A DNA stretch of 64,000 nucleotides from Homarus americanus (GCF_018991925.1 NW_024753828.1:926859-990858), one strand, 5' to 3'; shown: positions 14,281 to 28,178, counted from the stretch's first letter. Translations and numbers: made by a program. The notes: generated from the sequence alone by a model not told the origin.

Positions 14281-16388
14281 ATTATATGTTTCATGTGTTA
14301 GTGGATACATACTGACATGTTTACCGCAATTTTTATTTTATGATGAGTTTACTTCAGATCAGGTGTTTTTATTACGGCTTCGGGGTAATGTCACGTGTGT
14401 TATTTAAAGGCCGAGAGAGATAAGACCTACTATATTGTGTGGAAGAAAAATAACAGGATCCGTCGATGTTACTAACTTGGCGTGGAAGGTGAGGTAACAG
14501 TACTTGACGCGGGAACACTCGTACACCTTGTTCTCTGATGGCTACCACAGACTTGATATGCTTGATTTTTTCTTTCTTTGAACTTTTCTTTACGTAGAAT
14601 AAGTTGAACATTACGCAAAAAACATCGCAACATTTCCCAGTCAATTTTATGTTAAATGTGGGTTACATTGTGCATGAGGATCTCTTGCAAGTAGCTACCT
14701 TGAGCAATTTCAGGTTACTTAATGATATCACTGTTCGGTCAGGCGATTATTATTGCAGTCGTTTTCGCAAGGTGTGAGAGTGAGAGAGAGAGAGAACCTC
14801 CCATTGGTTTATCTATGCTGAGCCAGCCAACCCCTCGCCCCTGTTCACTTGCGAATCTCTCTTTAATAATCACAACCATTGATTATCTCCTTTCTCCGTC
14901 TTCAATATTGGTGATGCAGGCGCTCTCCTCCACAGGTCCCCGGGGAGGCTGTCATTGAATACGAATTCTTTGGAAAGCGATGAGAAATTGAACAAGTTTC
15001 TGGAAAGTCCCTGACATACTTAAACAAATGTCATGAGTTGTTACAGAGATAGAGGACTCGCGTGACCTGGGGTAAATATCGTGAAAATAATGTTGGTGTA
15101 ATCTATGGAGGTGTAGAGGCGAGGTGATGCAACGGCTACTCGGCAGATATTGCCTTCATGGTGGTATTGTGTTGGGAGGAGGAGGTTGTCACTCGAGGGG
15201 TTTGGTTCTGAGGTTCACTCCGAGATTACAAGAGTTTCGGAAATCATATCCAGGTAAACCTTACAGGTGTTAAGGTAGCTGGAAATGAATAAGTGAAGCG
15301 GTGTCGTAGAAGGATGCCGTGTGGTTGGTGTTAGTTAAGAATGTGGTAGAGTGACACACACAGGGACTAATGCCAACAACACTGGACATGCATAGCGACG
15401 CTGTTTAATATACCCACCCGCAGGCTTGGTACCCTCAACGTGTGTTAAAAATTCATGCTTGGATCACCTGATATGGCTGACTGCATTCTGCTGATCACGC
15501 TGGTCTGGCCAACTGTGCGACAGCTAGCCAAGAACTATTGGTATATTTATGTCTTAAGTTTCTGCGTGAAGGTATAACCCCAAGTCGGATGATGCAGTCA
15601 ACACCTTAAAGTTCAGTAATGTTAGATTGTGTTATGTTACCTAGGTACGTGTACAGGTAGACTCATTAGGCAGGTATGTGGTTTAATAACTCCGAGTTTG
15701 AGGACGAAACAGTGGTTCGGTATAGGCCTAACAGAGAGAGGAACCCCCATGACGCAGCGTCTTTGGGGGGGGATGAGTCAGTTCATGTGATTGTGTCTAC
15801 GCCGGGATTTACTTAATTTTGGTCGCCTGTTAGCCTTGGTGATAGTGGAGGGTGGGGGTGAGGAGAGGCCAGGGACGTCCGTGTAGTTTGTTTGTTTATG
15901 TTAGTTGAGGAACAACACACTTTTATTGATATTAAGTTTCGACGCTTGCTTTTAATAACATTATATGTCAAATTATTTATTTCTTATTAACGAATAAAGT
16001 TTTATTTATCATTGAGTAAAATTAATTTGTTCGTTTTATATTATTTTTCCATTTTTTTTCATTGAAACTAAGAAATAGATAATAGCTGGGTGTATTTATC
16101 TAAGTTTCACTAAAGATTAAAAAAAATAGATAAAAAAATGATTAAGTTCCCTAACTGAAACTTAAACTTTATTCATTTTAAAATAATTGCCAAATTTTAT
16201 CAATCGGGGTCCCGTCACAACCCTTAACAAGCGCTACATCATTATTGTTTAGTGTCACTTTACGGAGATTTAATAGTTGGGGCGAAAGTGGCCGTCAAGA
16301 AGGAGGACGCAGACATACACAGGACCTTGTTATAAACACTGGAGTCGTCGTGCAAGCAAATATTGAGGTCTTTGGTATTCAAGGTCAC
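14281..16388. other. Unique sequence, no gene recognised
   Basis: No gene or transposon is recognised. The stretch 15895-16210 is strongly AT-rich (many A/T runs). A short GA-run lies at 14780-14793. Confidence 0.5.
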
Positions 16389-16966
16389 GGACGCTGCCTT
16401 GCTATCCCTCCTGAGGCTCACAAGTTAGTGGCTGACACGAGGCCGGGCAGCTCCTCCTGACCACCAGTGCATGACGCTGCCTTGCTATCCCTCCTGAGGC
16501 TCACAAGTTAGTGGCTGACACGAGGCCGGGCAGCTCCTCCTGACCACCAGTGCATGACGCTGCCTTGCTACCCCTCCTGAGGCTCACAAGTTAGTGGCTG
16601 ACACGAGGCCGGGCAGCTCCTCCTGACCACCAGTGCATGACGCTGCCTTGCTACCCCTCCTGAGGCTCACAAGTTAGTGGCTGACACGAGGCCGGGCAGC
16701 TCCTCCTGACCACCAGTGCATGACGCTGCCTTGCTACCCCTCCTGAGGCTCACAAGTTAGTGGCTGACACGAGGCCGGGCAGCTCCTGACCACCAGTGCA
16801 TGACGCTGCCTTGCTACCCCTCCTGAGGCTCACAAGTTAGTGGCTGACACGAGGCCGGGCAGCTCCTCCTGACCACCAGTGCATGACGCTGCCTTGCTAC
16901 CCCTCCTGAGGCTCACAAGTCAGTGGCTGACACGAGGCCGGGCAGCTCCTGACCACCAGTGCATGA
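16389..16966. repeat. 83-bp tandem repeat, 7 units
   Basis: The unit runs from ACGCTGCCTTGCTACCCCTC through GAGGCTCACAAG and GACACGAGGCCGGGCAGCTC to CCACCAGTGCATG. The marker ATGACGC occurs at 16471, 16554, 16637, 16720, 16800 and 16883, and ATGATAT at 16963, giving spacings of 83, 83, 83, 80, 83 and 80. The two 80-bp units lack one CCT of a CTCCTCCTGA stretch. The first two units have CTATCCC where the rest have CTACCCC, and one late unit has AAGTCAGT. The near-identity implies recent expansion or homogenisation. Confidence 0.95.
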
Positions 16967-17040
16967 TATTCTCTCTCTGCCAGACGGAATCATCCTTTGT
17001 TTTCATTTGTGTTAATATTCCTTTCTGGATTGATCTTATA

Positions 17041-17330
17041 ATTACCTGGTATAATCACACAGTTAACTGGTCTAATCATAGTTAACTGGTCTAATCATAG
17101 TTGACTGGTCTAATCATATAGTAAACAGTTAACTGATCTAATCATAGTTAACTGATCTAATCATAGTTAACTGGTCTAATCATAGTTGACTGGTCTAATC
17201 ATATAGTAAACAGTTAACTGATCTAATCATAGTTAACTGATCTAATCATAGTTAACTGGTCTAATCATAGTTAACTGGTCTAATCATATTGTTAACTGGT
17301 ATAGTCATATAGCCACCTGGTATAGTCATG
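17041..17330. repeat. 19-20-bp minisatellite with 85-bp higher-order unit
   Basis: The unit is AGTTAACTGGTCTAATCAT, about 14 copies with variants (GTTGAC, ACTGATC, and an ATATAGTAAAC insert). The block from AGTTGACTGG at 17099 recurs at 17184, so a run of four variant units has been duplicated as an 85-bp higher-order repeat. It starts and ends in degenerate CTGGTATAATCA/CTGGTATAGTCA units. Confidence 0.92.
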
Positions 17331-17534
17331 TGTATCGGTTGGAGCGCCATGCTGGATATCCGAAGCTGTTAGTATATTGTGCATACAAACATTTCACACA
17401 GAACTGAAGTTAATGAGCCCGCTGATGGACATGAGAGTGCCATGTTAGTTTTGTCGTGCCCTCAGTGTGTCCCGCCTCCCTGTCTGCTGTACACGAGATA
17501 TCTTAAGCTTGAAGAAATAGAGGTATTGACTTAA

Positions 17535-17751
17535 GGGGTCATATTCTGGGGGCCATCTATTTTTTAAACCCCTGTTTGATCTCTAATATGACCCCTTAAA
17601 CCCCTGATGTGACCCTTTAAACCCCCTAATATGACCCCTTAAACCCCCTAATATGACCCCTTAAACCCCTGATGTGACCTTTTAAACCCCCTGATGTGAC
17701 CCCTTAGACCCATGATGTGACCCCTTAAACCCCTGATGTGACCCCTTAAAC
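17535..17751. repeat. 21-bp minisatellite, left part
   Basis: Tandem units of CCCCTTAAACCCCTGATGTGA and variants (CTAATATGA, CTTTTAAACC). The array is cut at 17751 by a transposon and resumes at 18635. Confidence 0.93.
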
Positions 17752-18634
17752 CAGGGCTGTGGAGTCGAAGACAAAACCTTCGACTCCGACTCCTCAAATT
17801 TTTATGCTTCCGACTCCGACTCCTTGGCCTATTTGTAACAACTATTTCTACCATCCTAATTGTAATTTGTATGTTGTAACCTGCATAGGTAAAAAGTAAA
17901 ACACCGTGGCTATACTGCTACAGCTTTATTAATGATCTGGACGATATTTAAGAACTACAAAAAGATGATAGGCTTGACTTTCAAAGTTTCAATCAAAAGA
18001 AAAATAAATTTATTAAGAATTCAAGATATTAACTAGAAAACACCATTTACATGTATATCTAAAAGTTCGATCTCAGCATATGAATTTTGTTTAAGCTCAT
18101 AATCTGATGTGGATCTAAATGATGATCCTACAATTCCTTTTAAAGTAAAGTTATATATTTATGTACATTAAAGAAATGAATACCTTATTAAGGAAAATGG
18201 ATAAACCTTACATGATTAAGTTATTAAATTAAATTTGCCTTAATCTCACCAAAAACAGGTTGTAGCTAATTGTTTTGTAGCTGAGAGCCTCTGTGCAGTT
18301 TTCAACGAAACAAAATTTGATATAATTCAAAATTTCAAATGGTAAAGAAGAGACTATCGTCCAAAATTATAGTGCTATACTGTGCCTGCTACAATAAATT
18401 CATAATAATGCTTATAAAATGGAAATAAATTCTTTTAATAATTTAAGAAAATTAGTGGGATCAGTGGAATCACTGCAATGAATATGCCTGAGTTCATATA
18501 TTTGTTCTTAGGAACAGAATAGCTTCAGTCGGAGTCGGAGTCGGAGTCTGGACAATTTTACCGACTCCGACTCCGACTCCACAAGCCGAAATTTCCTCCG
18601 ACTCCTCGACTCCGACTCCGACTCCACAGCCCTG
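17752..18634. mobile_element. hAT-type non-autonomous DNA transposon (883 bp) inserted in a minisatellite
   Basis: The left end CAGGGCTGTGGAGTCGAAG and the right end GACTCCACAGCCCTG form terminal inverted repeats that share CAGGGCTGTGGAGTC. Subterminal regions are packed with GACTCC/GGAGTC hexamers in both orientations (17765-17825 and 18528-18625), the pattern of a widespread hAT MITE type. CTTAAAC flanks both ends (17745-17751 and 18635-18641). Counting the ambiguous C, the octamer CTTAAACC can be read on both sides, as expected for an 8-bp hAT duplication. The AT-rich interior encodes no transposase. The insertion point lies inside a unit of the 21-bp array, so the array is older than the insertion. 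Confidence 0.9.
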
Positions 18635-18868
18635 CTTAAACCCCTGATGTGACCCCTTAAACACCTGATGTGACCCAAACCCCTGATGCCCCTTAAACCC
18701 CTATGACCCCTTAAACCCCTGATGTGACCCCTTAAACCCCCCTGATGTGACCCCTTAAACCCCCTGATGTGACCCCTTAAACCCCTGATGTGACCCCTTA
18801 AACCTCTAATGTGACCCCTTAAACCTCTAATGTGACCCCCTTATACCCCTGATATAACCCCTTAAGAT
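18635..18868. repeat. 21-bp minisatellite, right part
   Basis: Continuation of the array at 17535-17751: CCCCTTAAACCCCTGATGTGA units with small deletions near 18670-18710 and CTCTAATGTGA variants at the right end. Confidence 0.93.
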
Positions 18869-21800
18869 TATGCAGCATTGGCAACATGAAAAAAAAAAGA
18901 TTCTGAACCTGATTAGCTCTTGAAGGTCATGGGTTAAACGTTGACTGAACCTACGCAACAGGGATTACATGCAAAGCCCCTTGACATGATTGACTTGAAG
19001 GCCAAGAGTCACGATCAGATAGATGGTTATTGGTACAGTATTAGACACGAATGTATTTAAGTTATAACTTGTCGATATTGACCAGACTTACAGACGTTGC
19101 CATATTATAAAGTTCTCGACGTAACACACTCGGAGGCCAAGGTCACTGGGTCACTGATACTAAAAGTGATTGTTTGATTTGAAAATGTGATGTCTGTTAG
19201 ATACAACAAACCCGAATTAAAGTGTTTTGATTAAACTGTCAGAAGTTTTCCGCATATTAAGTTGTGGGAGTAACACAGTCTTGTAGGCCATGGGTCAAGT
19301 TGAATAAGTCACCGGCACTGGTAATTATTGTGTTCAAGCTATCTTAACTTGATTAACTTATGACGGGAGCGGGTCAAAGTTTAATGCTAAAACGTCATTG
19401 GGACATCTAAAATATCATGCTGGTTTTTTTAGCGGCTTTTGGAATTCATTTTTATTCTTTTATTAAATTAAGGCACAAGTATTAAATATGGAGGATTGAA
19501 ATTTTTAGGCTTCACCGACGTAACACCAGTGGGGTCGAGGGGGCTTCACAGTGTTTTCGTTAACTGAATTGTTGTATATTCCATCAGTTCCTGTAATCAG
19601 CTTTGACTTTCGTTAACTAAACCAGTATTAATGTAAGTACTTTTGTTTATCTGGTCGGATACAGAATGCGTAGAAGACTGTGAGGTCAGAGCCTGCCTAG
19701 ACCCGCCGAGCTCCCACGGCATGGCAGGCTGTCAGACCGTCTTACTCGCTTTTCTTGTCTTCGCCCGGATACTCTTCACCCGCCGTTTTTATTTTCATTC
19801 TTTTTTTTACTGCCATTGATATTGACATGCGCCAAGCACCTTTCTCCTGTTAACCAGGGGAGAGGGGTGGGTGCACTACGGTAGGGTCACTGGTGGCTGG
19901 CTATCCGTCAGGGACCAGAGGCAAGTGGCTGCAGTAAACGGGTAATTACCACCACTTGCCGACCTGGCTAGCTGTAACCTAGGGCGGCTACCTGTCACTG
20001 GCTGCCACTCGAGACGCGCACTCGCTGTTTAAAAGGATTTCAAGAACTTTTATCGTAGTTATTGGACCACGAAGTCGACGGTTCTGTCGAGGAAGTGATG
20101 GATAAAAAATGTATTGGCGGACATCCAAGGGTGGCGGGAGATGCGGCACCGGGAGGACAAAAGACCGCTTTACTACCAGTATATTGCGCCGATAAGAATG
20201 TCAGTGACGGCTGAAATGGCCAGATTCATTAATGCGGTGGAAATAACCTTGAGATATTAAACTGGTGGCGAGTTAGTGACTGTGGGAGGGTAAAGTGAAA
20301 GACGCCTGGTGGTGACGCTGATGGTGGCTTCGAGGGGGAGGCGCAGGCGGTGGTAGTACGTTGAACACGGTCATGGCACGACGAGCTCGGCGGCGAAACG
20401 TCGAGTACCAGAGTAAGACTGGTTTCCTGTCCCGATTTTTGTGGTGGCTGCTGCCGCCTGGAGGTTGCAGGACTGCTCATTAGTAGGCGGTGAGGTAGTC
20501 ATGCAGGTTGCCAGTGTGAGGGAGAGACAGCCAGTCCTTGTTGTTATGCCACTGCTGCAGTCCTCACTGATAAAACATTTTGTTACCATGGCACCAATGG
20601 CGGCTTAGCACGACCTACTTACCACACGTAGGGGCGTTTATCTCTATTACAAATGACTTTATGTTATTGGCTCTGAGTTCTAGACAATATGAAATAGTCC
20701 TGTACGCCTTCGCCGATTGAACATAACGTGTAATAAATTTCACCTCGGACATGTTTCTGTGCACTCCATTTATGATGGGGTGATAAGAATAATTTTCAGT
20801 GTGAGGGCTGCGGGTGGTGCTGGCGGCGGAGGCATAAAACTTGGTGCCTGACGGAACTGGACGGGAGGAAGGGAGTTGGCAGGGGGACAATCACTCTTGG
20901 AAGGCTTCATACTGTCCACCCACCCATGACAGCTATTGATTGGTAAACGGTTGGTCTTGGAGGTTGAATAAAATTGTAAGATGAAAGTCGTGAAGGTGGT
21001 CCTGTGCATGTCTGTTTGGGCGTGGGTGGCGGCTGGTTCTAGCGGCTTTAATATTGCAGTAACTTATTCTTTTTCCTTTTTGCGCAGAACCCCCCCCTTC
21101 CCTTAAGCATTTCCTCCCCCCTCCTGCACGATCACCTTCCAGCAGCCTCCCACGCACACGTTCCCCCTGTAAACCCCCCACACCAACACGGCCACACGCA
21201 CGCACGCACCCACCCACCAACCCACCCACCCCCCCCCCCGAGGTTTGTATTAGGTGTATGGCAGGCTCACAACTGAGTGACGGTGTCCTTCCCACATAGT
21301 TGTGACCTCTCACAGTTTTTGTCACCCGTTTCTGCACCCTGATAAAGTGACGGGACAGGTCACCCTGGTTACGTGGGGATGACTGGAAGCGAGGTTATGT
21401 AATCGGTGTTTGTGAACCCGTCACTTCGCGTTTGGAGGGAGTCCTCATGTGAACCCCACTTCATAATATGTCATGTGTCCACTCACCCTCTGTTACCTAC
21501 TTCTTAATAGACAAGATAACCTTAACAGTGTTCCTGTAACTCAAACCAGTTTTAAGAAATCGTTACGAAGATGAAGATTTGTGGGTCAAGGACATAACTC
21601 ACACCCGTGCTCTTGTTTGGATACAAGTGAGGTATGGAATAATTTGATCCCAAGATATTCTTTTACACGAGCTTGGTTGTTGTCTGAATCTTGGTCGAGT
21701 TAATCACATATGAGTGGGAGAACTGCGTTTAGTTTGTTTCACACCCCCTGTTGTGTTGTCGCTAGGGTCACGTGAAGTTTGGTGCTGACAGAGGCGCTAG

Positions 21801-24800
21801 TAGTTCTCATAAAGACTGCACGTACGGACCGATAAATGAGGGAACAGCGCCCTCTACCCTGTCCTATATCTTACCACCCTTAGGTTAATACCTGTCATAA
21901 TATACACTTAAAAAAGAGTTGTGGAGACGTTGTACAGGTGATAATATTAACACGGACCCGGGCCAGCTTACTGTTCATATACTTTTTCTCGAGGGCCTCG
22001 TTAGGCAACACCCCATTCACACTTCACCAACTGATTAACCGAAGTGACCTCTTCACATATCGGACTGCTTTGGCGAGTCACTTTAATTGGTTGGAATAAT
22101 TGTGTGCCGGATGGTAGTAATGGGGTTAAGTGGATGTTTGTTATAATGACAAGATGATGATCCCTAAAATTAACGTCGGATGAAACGCAAAGTAAGCATC
22201 AGTATTTTTTTAAATACAAGTTTTGCCAGAAAGTACAACTACAATTTATTTGGTGTTTGGCAAGACATGAGGGACTTGGTGGTAGTGGCGACCAGTCATC
22301 CCGCCTGGGCTGTGTCACGTCCCACCACCTGACAAACACTCTTGTCATGATGCTGTACATTACATCTGTTACTCACCGCCAGCCACGAACACTTTTTAAA
22401 ATATAAGTGACATTAATTATTTCATCTGAAAAAAAAGCATGCTTTTATATTGAGCACTTCTGACCTTGGGTGGAAGAGGTTACGAGGACTGTGTGGTTAT
22501 GGGTTCATCAGTTATGCTTCTCATGACTGTTAATCATACGCAATCTGCCCATCTTACCTTGTTTGGTGTGTTTAATAGGTACTCAATGGTGGCATTATAA
22601 CGGGAACGTCCCACATGTTCCTGACTAATCTGAAGCATTATATGAGGAGAAGAGATACAACCGCTTGGTAATTAAGTTGTAAAGTGGAAACGCTGCGCTG
22701 TTACCATTAGTAACACTGAAGCTCCCAGTAGCTAAACCACGGATTAATGCTGAACACTATGCTAGTCTTTTACTGCAAATCAGAGAGAGGAAGGCAGCAA
22801 ACCATCACGATGTCTAAGGTTAAATTTGCCTTGTTATCCGTCATCCATCCTGTCTCCTCAAGAATATTATCAGCTTGTCTAATCTTTCAGTTTATGCATG
22901 GAGTATATAAAGTGCGTCAGGTCACATGAAGATAAATTAACGACGCATTTTAATCGACAGTTTGTGAAGAGTACAGCGGACGTTCGTTACACTGGGGTCA
23001 CGCTGAGAGGCTCGTGTACCTGACGGCATTAGCATAAACACGAGGGATGGTTGCTTGTTGTAGAGGATGGGGTCTGTTAAGGGTAATGGTTGTGGCGGTA
23101 GTGGTTATGATGTAAGTTGGTCGTGGTTAGTGAGAATAGTAGTTGCTGTGTTGGTAGTTGTTGGAAATGGTAGTAGTTGTGTTAGTTGGTATATTAGGAA
23201 TGATGGTAATAGTGATGGTGGTAGTGTTTATGAGTGGTAGTCATGGTTGTAGGGGCGGGCGAAGTTACAGGATTACGGTATACAGGAATTATGTCAACAA
23301 AAAACGTGTAACCTTCTGTTATCTTCGGCTGAACTCTGTGTGTGGTGATGGATTGGATTTGGCAATCTTAATCTTCGGCTTTAGTCATCCCCAAAGGCTA
23401 GGGGTCGGCATCTCGAGTCTCTCCACTATATTATACCGTGTTGGGTCTTCATTCACAGCCCGATGTTTTGTGCTTCTCTTTTGGCCACGTCTCTCCACAT
23501 TAACGTGTCTTCCTCTTGACTACCCCCGCCTTGGTCGGCTCATTCCGGGATGTTTTGAGGTAATGGAGCTGCTTAATAGTGAGATTGTTTACATCTGAGC
23601 ATTTACCATCATCGCGATGGAAGGAAAATTAGGTTGGTGAGAGTGTGTGAAAGCGGGACGGTGTGAGGTATCTGCCACTTGATCACGCACACCCCGCCAG
23701 GGCTTCCCTCACTCTCCCTCACCTGCTTCCAACACGTGCCCTGAAAAAGTCCCGTATGCTGGTATCCGGGACACCAGGAAGGTTAACCAGATTTAGCTTC
23801 CGAGAGAGAGAGAGAGAGATCCTGAACGAAGAAAAAAAGAGAGGATAAAGGATAGGAATTCTATTATGATATTTGCATATTTTTCGCAGGAATTATGAGC
23901 ATAAATAATTTTCGCATTAGGAAACAACTCTTTTTTTTATACCATCGTCATGGCGTGTCCGTCCATCCAACAGTCAATCATTTCCACACACTGCTCGTAC
24001 CAACAGTCGTGTCACCCGGGATAACTGAGAAGCATCTAGTGATAATTTATGCTTTAGCAATTCGAGGTATCATGGTTAACCCCCAAAACACCTGACTGCA
24101 AGCTTAAGTCTTTCACAGATTATGTTAAGGTGGCATAACAATTGTATCAGTGAAAGTTATTACTCCTTGACTCGCATGCGATAACCATGGCATGATTGTT
24201 TTGTCTGTCTGTTTCCGTCTGTCGCATATTCGTCCACAATTTCTCGTTTTTTCCGTATTCTTCCGCCATTTCATATAACCGAACGAGTTGTCTTAATACT
24301 GTGCGTTATAATGTGTATGTATGTGTGTACTGTATATACTGTATGTGTGTCTGTATGCATATTTTTAAAAACATACATGCTTATGACATAATGCCTCTCA
24401 ATGAACAACATCCCTGTCACCTATGCAACAAGATTGCGCCTCCAGGATGGACTCCATACTCATCTACGGTGGCATCAGAGGAATAACACATAACTCATCA
24501 ATCTGGAGCAACGTCGTCATCGACTTGGATGGACTGCCATAAGCATGTATGTTTGTAAACACCTTGAAAAATACATGATCTTTGACTGGTTTCTCTAAAG
24601 GTCAAGGAAAACAGCGTGGTAGTTAGTCGAATCACCCGGTCTCGCTAAGAAGCAACCCGGCGTGAAGAAATACTGTATACTGGTTACTCTGGTACTGCTC
24701 GTCAACCATCTCGGGTTTGGGATAAAACACTTCACCTTTTGTGAATCTTTGTATACAGGAAAATGAGTTGCTATTGCTGTCTGGAGTGTCGTGATACTTG

Positions 24801-27299
24801 AGGGAGTAACATAAATAAGTAAATATTAAGAAAAACTGTAGCTGTGTCCTAATTGCTTCATACAGCTATTTGTTGTGCTTGTGTGAACTGCAAGTTCCCA
24901 TTTTCGTTATCAAACATTTTGATAACTTTCCTACGGAGTTAACAATTTAAAATGTTTGACTCGAAAGAAGGTAACGTGTTTTTTTCTTCAGGAAATACCC
25001 AGGTCTGATGTTGTATATTCGTTTTTCTTTCCTCTTGTGTTTCTCGCTCAGCATCGAACTTTTTAATGTAAGTTTCTCTCCCCCAAGATAGGATCTCTGT
25101 TCGTGTTTATTTTGTCTTCACCAGTTTGGTAAGGTTGACGGTGCTTTACATTGCTCGGCCCACGCTTCCTCCCTTCAGTATAGAACACCGAAACATCCTG
25201 ATATATTCTTTGGCTTAAGAGTTGGGAACGACGGTGAATTGTGTTTGTGCACCAGGCCCGAGGAAGGTAAGCTCTTCATCGTGCGGCCTCGTCAGGAAGC
25301 TCTCGCACGATATTTACAGACCTTTCTTCTCTAGTTTGTTGTTGTTGTTGTTAGTGTTGCCATAACCGTATCGGTCTTAGTCAACATTATTTTTTCGCTT
25401 TCTACCTCTCTTGTGTGGTCTTGTGACGGCGCTGTGGATGACGTGTGGAGTTTGCATGACTAAGGTGGTGTCACTGTTATTGATTGGCATCCATGACGTG
25501 TGAGTCACTTGGTCACGTCCAGTTCCTCTTATAACTCTTGTCACACCCTCACTCGTCCACTCACTGCCTCTCTTATATGTGATGGGAAATATTCATCGTA
25601 GGATTAAGCTTGTCACTAACGTGATTGTAACTCCTGCGGCTGCCAAGCTTCAGTTGTCCGTTGCCACGGTTGAACTCTTTGAGTTGTTACTGTGTTAATG
25701 TCAGAACCCGTAGAGATCCTTTTTGTTTTTTGAAGGACAAGTCAAGCTTCTCCAGACACAGGACTTTGGTGCAAGTTAAGGGGTTCATGTCTGGTATTGT
25801 CATGCCAGTGTCAACTTTGCATCTATGGTATGACTAATTTAAACGTATTCTGTGTATACACATAGGCACCAAAAACTGTATAATTCAACCATTGTACCGG
25901 TAGTTATAGAGTTAATAAGAGGGAGCTAAAATTGTGTCAAAATATTAACCTGCACTCTTGCGTCTTCCTCACCAGCCAGCCTTCACCTTATTGAACCACT
26001 GAATTATAGTCTGTCCACACGAAAATGTTGAACATTAAACTAAACATTTACCGACTGTTTCACTCCATAAGATCTAATTACCGATCGGTTTAAAGCTAAC
26101 TGAAGTCTGAGACATTTAATTTATATTTACAAGTGTATTATTTCAATAAATTTCAGTTCTAAAACTCACCTCTTAAAGGGGTACTTCATAGACCGTTATT
26201 AACATCACAAAATTTACGTTGTTTAATTTGGGATTCAAAAGTCTATTATGGTGTTCCTTGTTAATTGTTAGTAACTTTGTCCATCGTCTAGCATTAATTA
26301 CCCTCCAGCTGTCTTGAGTTGGCCGGGTGCCTCCTGTAACGTTCCATCCAGTTGGGTCTTGATCCACTGGCATTCCTCTGGCGGTAAGTTAGTGCATGTT
26401 CTCCAGGTGGTAATCCACCTACCCTCACTCTCTGCCTTCCATCCCCCCCCCCCCTCCTCCTCTTCGTGCTCATGACCCTGGGCGCGGACGCCACACAGCG
26501 GTTTGTTTATTCTTGAGGAGTCTCCCCTACCCATATTTGCTGGATCCCTACACGTGTCCGCTAACCCGTTGGGAGTGTTTACAGTAAAGTGGCAACGTTT
26601 TCCCGTCCTCCTTGTTGATGCCGTGCACATTCTTCACTCATTTAGAAAGTGTCCTCTTTGTGTTCATCATTTTTGGGACTATTAATGCTAAGAAGAGTTG
26701 CACATGCTCACTCACATACCCCCGACACCCAGGTACATACACCCACACTCATTGTTGCACTGGATGCGCAGGCTTTCGGGATGCAGACTCACAGTCTTAT
26801 TGATTAGAAGGCCATGAAGGCTGCATCATCCAGGACCAGGCAGAAAGCAGTAGAAGCAAGTCCCGGAATCCACATTAGCATAAAACACCTTTCACTTGGC
26901 TGGCCCCGTCATTCCTCTTGTCCTGGCGAGAATCTGTGTTTCTCTTTTACCTATGCTAAGGCAATATTTTTAACCCCAGCGAATTGATGGTCGTACACTG
27001 CTACGCGTGGAGGTCATTTCATTGCTCTGGTAATATATTTGTGAATTTTTGGTATTTAGTCTGGCCAGTTGTCTCATCCATTGGCCCAAACGGAGTATGG
27101 TGTAGAACGATGTCCGGACTTTGTTTTAAGTTACGTTTGTTAAATAAAAGAGTCGACACAATGTAATTAAAAACAATAACATCTACACCTACATTTTTTC
27201 TCTCTTTCTGATCTCACTCTCAAACATTAAATTTATGCATCCTGGGGGTCTCTATATATTAAAGTCACCCTCTTTGATACCGTCCATTGCTTATGTCCC

Positions 27300-27301
<2 letters not shown>
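18869..27301. other. 8.4 kb of mostly unique sequence, no gene recognised
   Basis: I found no supportable gene. Local features: a relatively GC-rich part at 19680-20600; a C-rich stretch at 21085-21240 with ACGCACGCACCCACCC and a C10 run; an imperfect GGTAGT/GTTGGT cryptic repeat at about 23078-23255; GA dinucleotides at 23804-23819; a C12 run near 26442; and a perfect 8-bp hairpin (ATCGTGCG/CGCACGAT, 18-nt loop) at 25278-25311. Much of this could be intron of the gene at 12.4 kb. Confidence 0.45.

Positions 27302-27351
<50 letters not shown>
27302..27351. repeat. (GT)25 microsatellite
   Basis: Perfect GT dinucleotides. Confidence 0.98.
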
Positions 27352-27355
<4 letters not shown>

Positions 27356-28178
27356 AAAATGTAAAGGTCAAATCAATTCAGACTCAAAGGCGAGGAGGTG
27401 TAACAGCTGGAGACTTTGAGGTGATTGTTTATCCAGACCAATTCAGTGGTCACCGAAGCGTCAAAAGGTCAAACAGGAGGAGTGAGTAGCGGACGACTTA
27501 CGTAATTTCCTGTAGCCACTTAGAGCCGAGTTCAACCAAGGGTCATATCCTAGTGTCAGCGAATTTAACTTCAATTGAATTATTGGTTAATTTGTTTCTT
27601 TCGCCAATTTTGTATTCATCATTTGTTGCGTCGATCACTAATGAAGGTTCAGGTGTTTACTACTGTTCTTGAGGTAGACGTTTATACAGTGGTTATTTAT
27701 CAAGTGAGTTCAAGAAAGGTTCGGCCAGGTCAGATTTTTGTTGTTGTTCCTGCTCACTTTGTATCGGTGTTAGTGCGGGTTAATTTTCTGTTTTATGTTC
27801 AATGGCCACAATATTAAGCGAGTTTCTTAAATGTGGGGAAGAGAAAATGCATTAAGTAACCCGAATTTAAACTTTGTTGAACTAAACCAAGGATATATTT
27901 CTCTCGTACTCTTATCCACATGGTCATCTTTTTCACGTCTTATAGCGAATGGCTTTTTATATATAACATAACTGATCACTATACAGTAATTACGAAATTA
28001 TATATAATGATTACGAAATATATAATTTAACATGGTATATTAGTGACAATGATATTTCTAGTTTTTTATTCTTCAAGAGTCTTGTTTTCACCAGCTGATT
28101 GTGTGAGACTGTAAAAGGAAAGACTGTATTATTGCCTATGATCTTTTATGGAGAATATGTAATGGGGGTAATTCTAGG

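Noticed and set aside
20229..21337. Several 70-130-codon minus-strand ORFs in the GC-rich region
   Set aside because: Overlapping frames of similar length, low-complexity Pro/Ser or Gly/Arg composition driven by base composition, and no splice or domain support.
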